Below, piece after piece: positions 61,673 through 64,000 of a DNA stretch of 64,000 bases. Source of the DNA: Tridacna crocea (taxonomy: Eukaryota; Mollusca; Bivalvia; Cardiida; Cardiidae); contig OX031073.1 of the NCBI GenBank assembly GCA_943736015.1, positions 23,463,210 to 23,527,209 on the forward strand, written 5' to 3'. The translations under genes were made by a program, and so were the position numbers. The first letter of the stretch is position 1. Each line of letters starts with the position of its first letter. The notes under the pieces were generated by a model. It made no database searches. It worked only from the letters and a program-made list of their open reading frames with translations, and was not told the origin of the DNA.

Positions 61673-61873
61673 CCCATTATCAGACAAAGCCTACTTTTTA
61701 CAACCCTGGGAAGGAAGCCTTTAGAAAACATTCTGAGAAATGGTAACCTTTCCTACAATGTTTTCTACTCTATCAAAGAAGAATTACTCCATTTGGGTCA
61801 CAATGAAATTGATGTCTGTAAAATGCTTTCAATTGGGACAAGGCTAAAATTTTGTCATCTGGTAAAGGGTTAA
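61669..61873 (+). mobile_element. HP225-A4 copy, hairpin mostly gone
   Basis: TTAACCCATTATCAGACAAA to GGTAAAGGGTTAA; the stem is reduced to TTCTGAGAAATGGTAACC. Confidence 0.82.
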
Positions 61874-63175
61874 GATCAGTCCAAAATTGTGTCTCAACAA
61901 AGTTAATATATGTAGCTAATGTATGTAATTATTCATCCCTCACGTTGTAACTAAGATGAAAAGCTATTTTTCAAAGAGTGTATTTTTAGCGGATTTGCTA
62001 TTGCAAATCTGCTTACTGTGATCGTTTTGACCGGAACCAAATACATCATCCGTAACGACGCATGCGCGCTTAGTTTCAGTTTTGCATGGATGAGTTATAG
62101 GCTAATAACGCAGATCTAGAAATCCGATCAATTCTGACCCTGAACAAACCATACAAATTAAGGTTGATTTCTTTATCGAAATTTCACCAAAACTAAACAA
62201 TTGTCAATCTAAATTACAAAGTTTGTTCTTGTATTTTTCAAAATGTAGCGTATGAACATTATTTACACTGCCCTCGTTTTCATTCAAGAACTTTCATTCA
62301 CAACTTGTTTCATCGGCTGCCAAATAAACAAGGAGATTAAGCAATTTTCCCCCGATAAAATCACATTTTCAACTATGTCTTATTTAAAAAATTGTTCACT
62401 GTTCAGAGAGCCAGCTAGAATTTGGCCATAAATGATATAAAAAGCCCTGTCGATAACGAATATACAGAACCCATAAAGCCGACCTAAACTAGTTGCGGCC
62501 ACTCGTATGACACTCTCGATGAATTTCCGATTTGTTTGAAACATTTTTGCAGAACTTTTGATAGTATGGAGATCGTGCAGTGTATAAAAAAAATGTTTGA
62601 TTTATATGCATCCTGTAGCATAAAGGCTTGGAACCAATGTTTCTCTCTTGTCATCGACGGTAAGAAATAATTTATTTACAAACGGCCCCGATCAAGTACG
62701 AACCCGTGACACGAATTTAACTGAAAGTTTTTGATGGAAAATCGTGTCCTTTTCAGTGAACTAGACATCCACTAACGTGAATCCTTAAGGACTCAGATAG
62801 GCTTCCAATTTGTCTTCAAGATGTAAAACTTCATTTTTAGTCCCTCTGATACCTTGAATTTTATTTTGTGACATTTCAGCAAAAAAAAAAAAGGCCGAGG
62901 TAGTAGATCATTTATGACAAAGGATGCACAGAAATGCATCTATACGTCTTTCTTTTAGACATATAGATTTGACATCTTTGATATATTTCTGATCCTGTTA
63001 ATTAGAAGTGCATTTACAGAGCAAGTTATATAACTATTTTTACTTATTTAAATTCTTATTATGAACTGCAGCTCAGCCCATATTTAAGACAGTGACTGTG
63101 TTTTATGTATTTCAAACCTTAGCGTGAAAGTATGCCTATATAGTTTTTAAACTTTCATAGAGTGACCCAATGCCA
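61874..63175. other. HP225-free flank with a GCGGATTTGC block
   Basis: GCGGATTTGCTATTGCAAAT at 61989 begins a block containing CGTAACGACGCATGCGCGC that looks like the end of another dispersed element, though only one copy is in view. The rest to 63175 is AT-rich with no recognised feature. This could be the edge of the tensin repeat field. Confidence 0.4.
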
Positions 63176-63310
63176 TTAACCCTTAGGCTGATAAGTGCTA
63201 CTCAAGGACCTTTTGCAGAAAGTGTTGATTATGATCAGACTGCACAAAAGTGCAGTCTGATCTTTGATCCATACTGCCTTGTAAGAAAGTACTTTACCCA
63301 AAAGAATTAA
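63176..63310. mobile_element. GATCAGACTGCA element with TTAA end
   Basis: TTAACCCTTAGGCTGATAAG, GGACCTTTTGCAGAAAG, GATCAGACTGCACAAAAGTG with its complement, ending near AAAGAATTAA. Confidence 0.7.
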
Positions 63311-63663
63311 CTTCAAAATAGCAATAATTGGATTTGTACATTCAACTTGAAAGTTTTAATTTAGTTATGTCAAAGTCATTTTTTACTCTGCATGGCAACA
63401 TGTCACACTGAGTGTGATCTTGATCCATTCTGGCTGCAAAACACCGTCTGTCATCACCACCGGAAATAGATTACCGGCGAATCGAAAGTACTCCACATAT
63501 GAACGTGAGTGCTCACAAAAAATGACAATTTTTATCGTAAAAAACAAATGGATTTACAAAACATCACGAGGCATAGTTAGTGGATATAATAAGCTTCCAA
63601 CGTAAGTAGGATTTGTTGTTTATTAGTAAATTTGAAGGGTTTAGCGACTAGAAATCCTTACAG

Positions 63664-64000
63664 ATCTGTCTGGTTGTAGCGAGTACATTGACGATACTAA
63701 CAATATCTATGACGAATTAGTTTCTCTGTTGCCTAAAGTAATTGACACTTTGAAAGAACATGGAAAAATGCAGGAGTTTCTTTCATTCAACAGGCTTTTA
63801 AGTTAAGATAAATTTCCGCTCGATAACATTGCGTTTCTTCTATTCTTAGATGTTGTGAGATGGTTAAGCTTAGAGGAGACTGCAACGCGTATGCGGTATA
63901 GCGACGAAGTGAAATGTTTTTGGCGCACAGGTTTGAGGTTATTTCACGGTCGTTTTCTAAGATTTATGGGAGGACCAAAAAACAAGAAACAGATCGTGTA
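63664..64000 (+). pseudogene. Coding-like stretch of unknown family, cut by window end
   Basis: After a possible acceptor (ccttacag) the frame reads about 110 residues, including ELVSLLPKVIDTLKEHGKMQ, FPLDNIAFLLFLDVVRW and SDEVKCFWRTGLRLFHGRFL. Composition on both halves looks protein-coding, but the frame is interrupted once, so it looks broken. I do not recognise the family; it resembles uncharacterised repeated bivalve proteins as I recall them. It may belong to a mobile element or a dead gene. Confidence 0.4.

Overview
The window reads as intronic DNA from an animal, most likely a bivalve mollusc. The basis is a spliced metazoan tensin gene embedded in AT-rich DNA full of short non-autonomous elements and tRNA-derived SINEs, plus a GCTCACCTGAGC-type interspersed repeat that I recall from mollusc genomes. 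The species assignment is inference. No bacterial-type operons, rRNA, intact tRNA or CRISPR arrays are visible.

Gene content. One gene is well supported: a plus-strand tensin homologue with ten exons between 1994 and 49850 (39, 45, 139, 98, 239, 84, 174, 203, 69 and 111 bp). They join into one uninterrupted frame of 400 codons with consistent phases and GT/AG borders. They encode a short N-terminal segment, the PTEN-like phosphatase domain and the PTEN-type C2 domain, ending in a segment with the tensin motif RWDSYENF. The phosphatase loop is HCKGGRGR, so the catalytic cysteine lost in vertebrate tensin-1 is present. First exon, promoter, central region and SH2-PTB end lie outside the window or are not recognised. 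A second, weak coding-like stretch of unknown family touches the right edge.

The dominant feature is a hairpin MITE family that I call HP225 (working label): about 125 full, nested or broken copies, together roughly 40 percent of the window. A full copy is 225 bp plus a TTAA target duplication (229 bp including both TTAAs). Its ends are CCYTTTACC-like, and a near-perfect 65-bp palindrome sits at the centre. The TTAA target and CCY termini suggest mobilisation by a piggyBac-type transposase, which is not in this window. Six subfamilies share length, ends and hairpin layout but differ in the arms between them. A1 to A4 have a GCTGG/CCAGC stem tip; B and C have a TTGCTCG/CGAGCAA tip. Copies sit inside one another, share TTAA sites in chains and are interrupted by other elements. 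For A copies, plus means the ACAATCCC arm comes first.

Other repeats: about 18 copies of a GATCAGACTGCA palindrome element, also with TTAA ends; a 259-bp MITE with 58-bp inverted repeats and a 9-bp target duplication; a 329-bp TTAA element with GGTAAGACC ends; a fold-back family around CTTCTGATTGGCTAAACC; a GCTCACC element with internal 180-bp repeats; several tRNA-derived SINEs; TTCATGAA-rich blocks; and minisatellites. Layout: 1-25 kb is repeat-filled upstream intron with one microexon; 25-50 kb carries the tensin phosphatase and C2 exons, with HP225 copies within 35 bp of splice sites; 50-62 kb is downstream intron or flank; 62-64 kb is distinct, HP225-free DNA.
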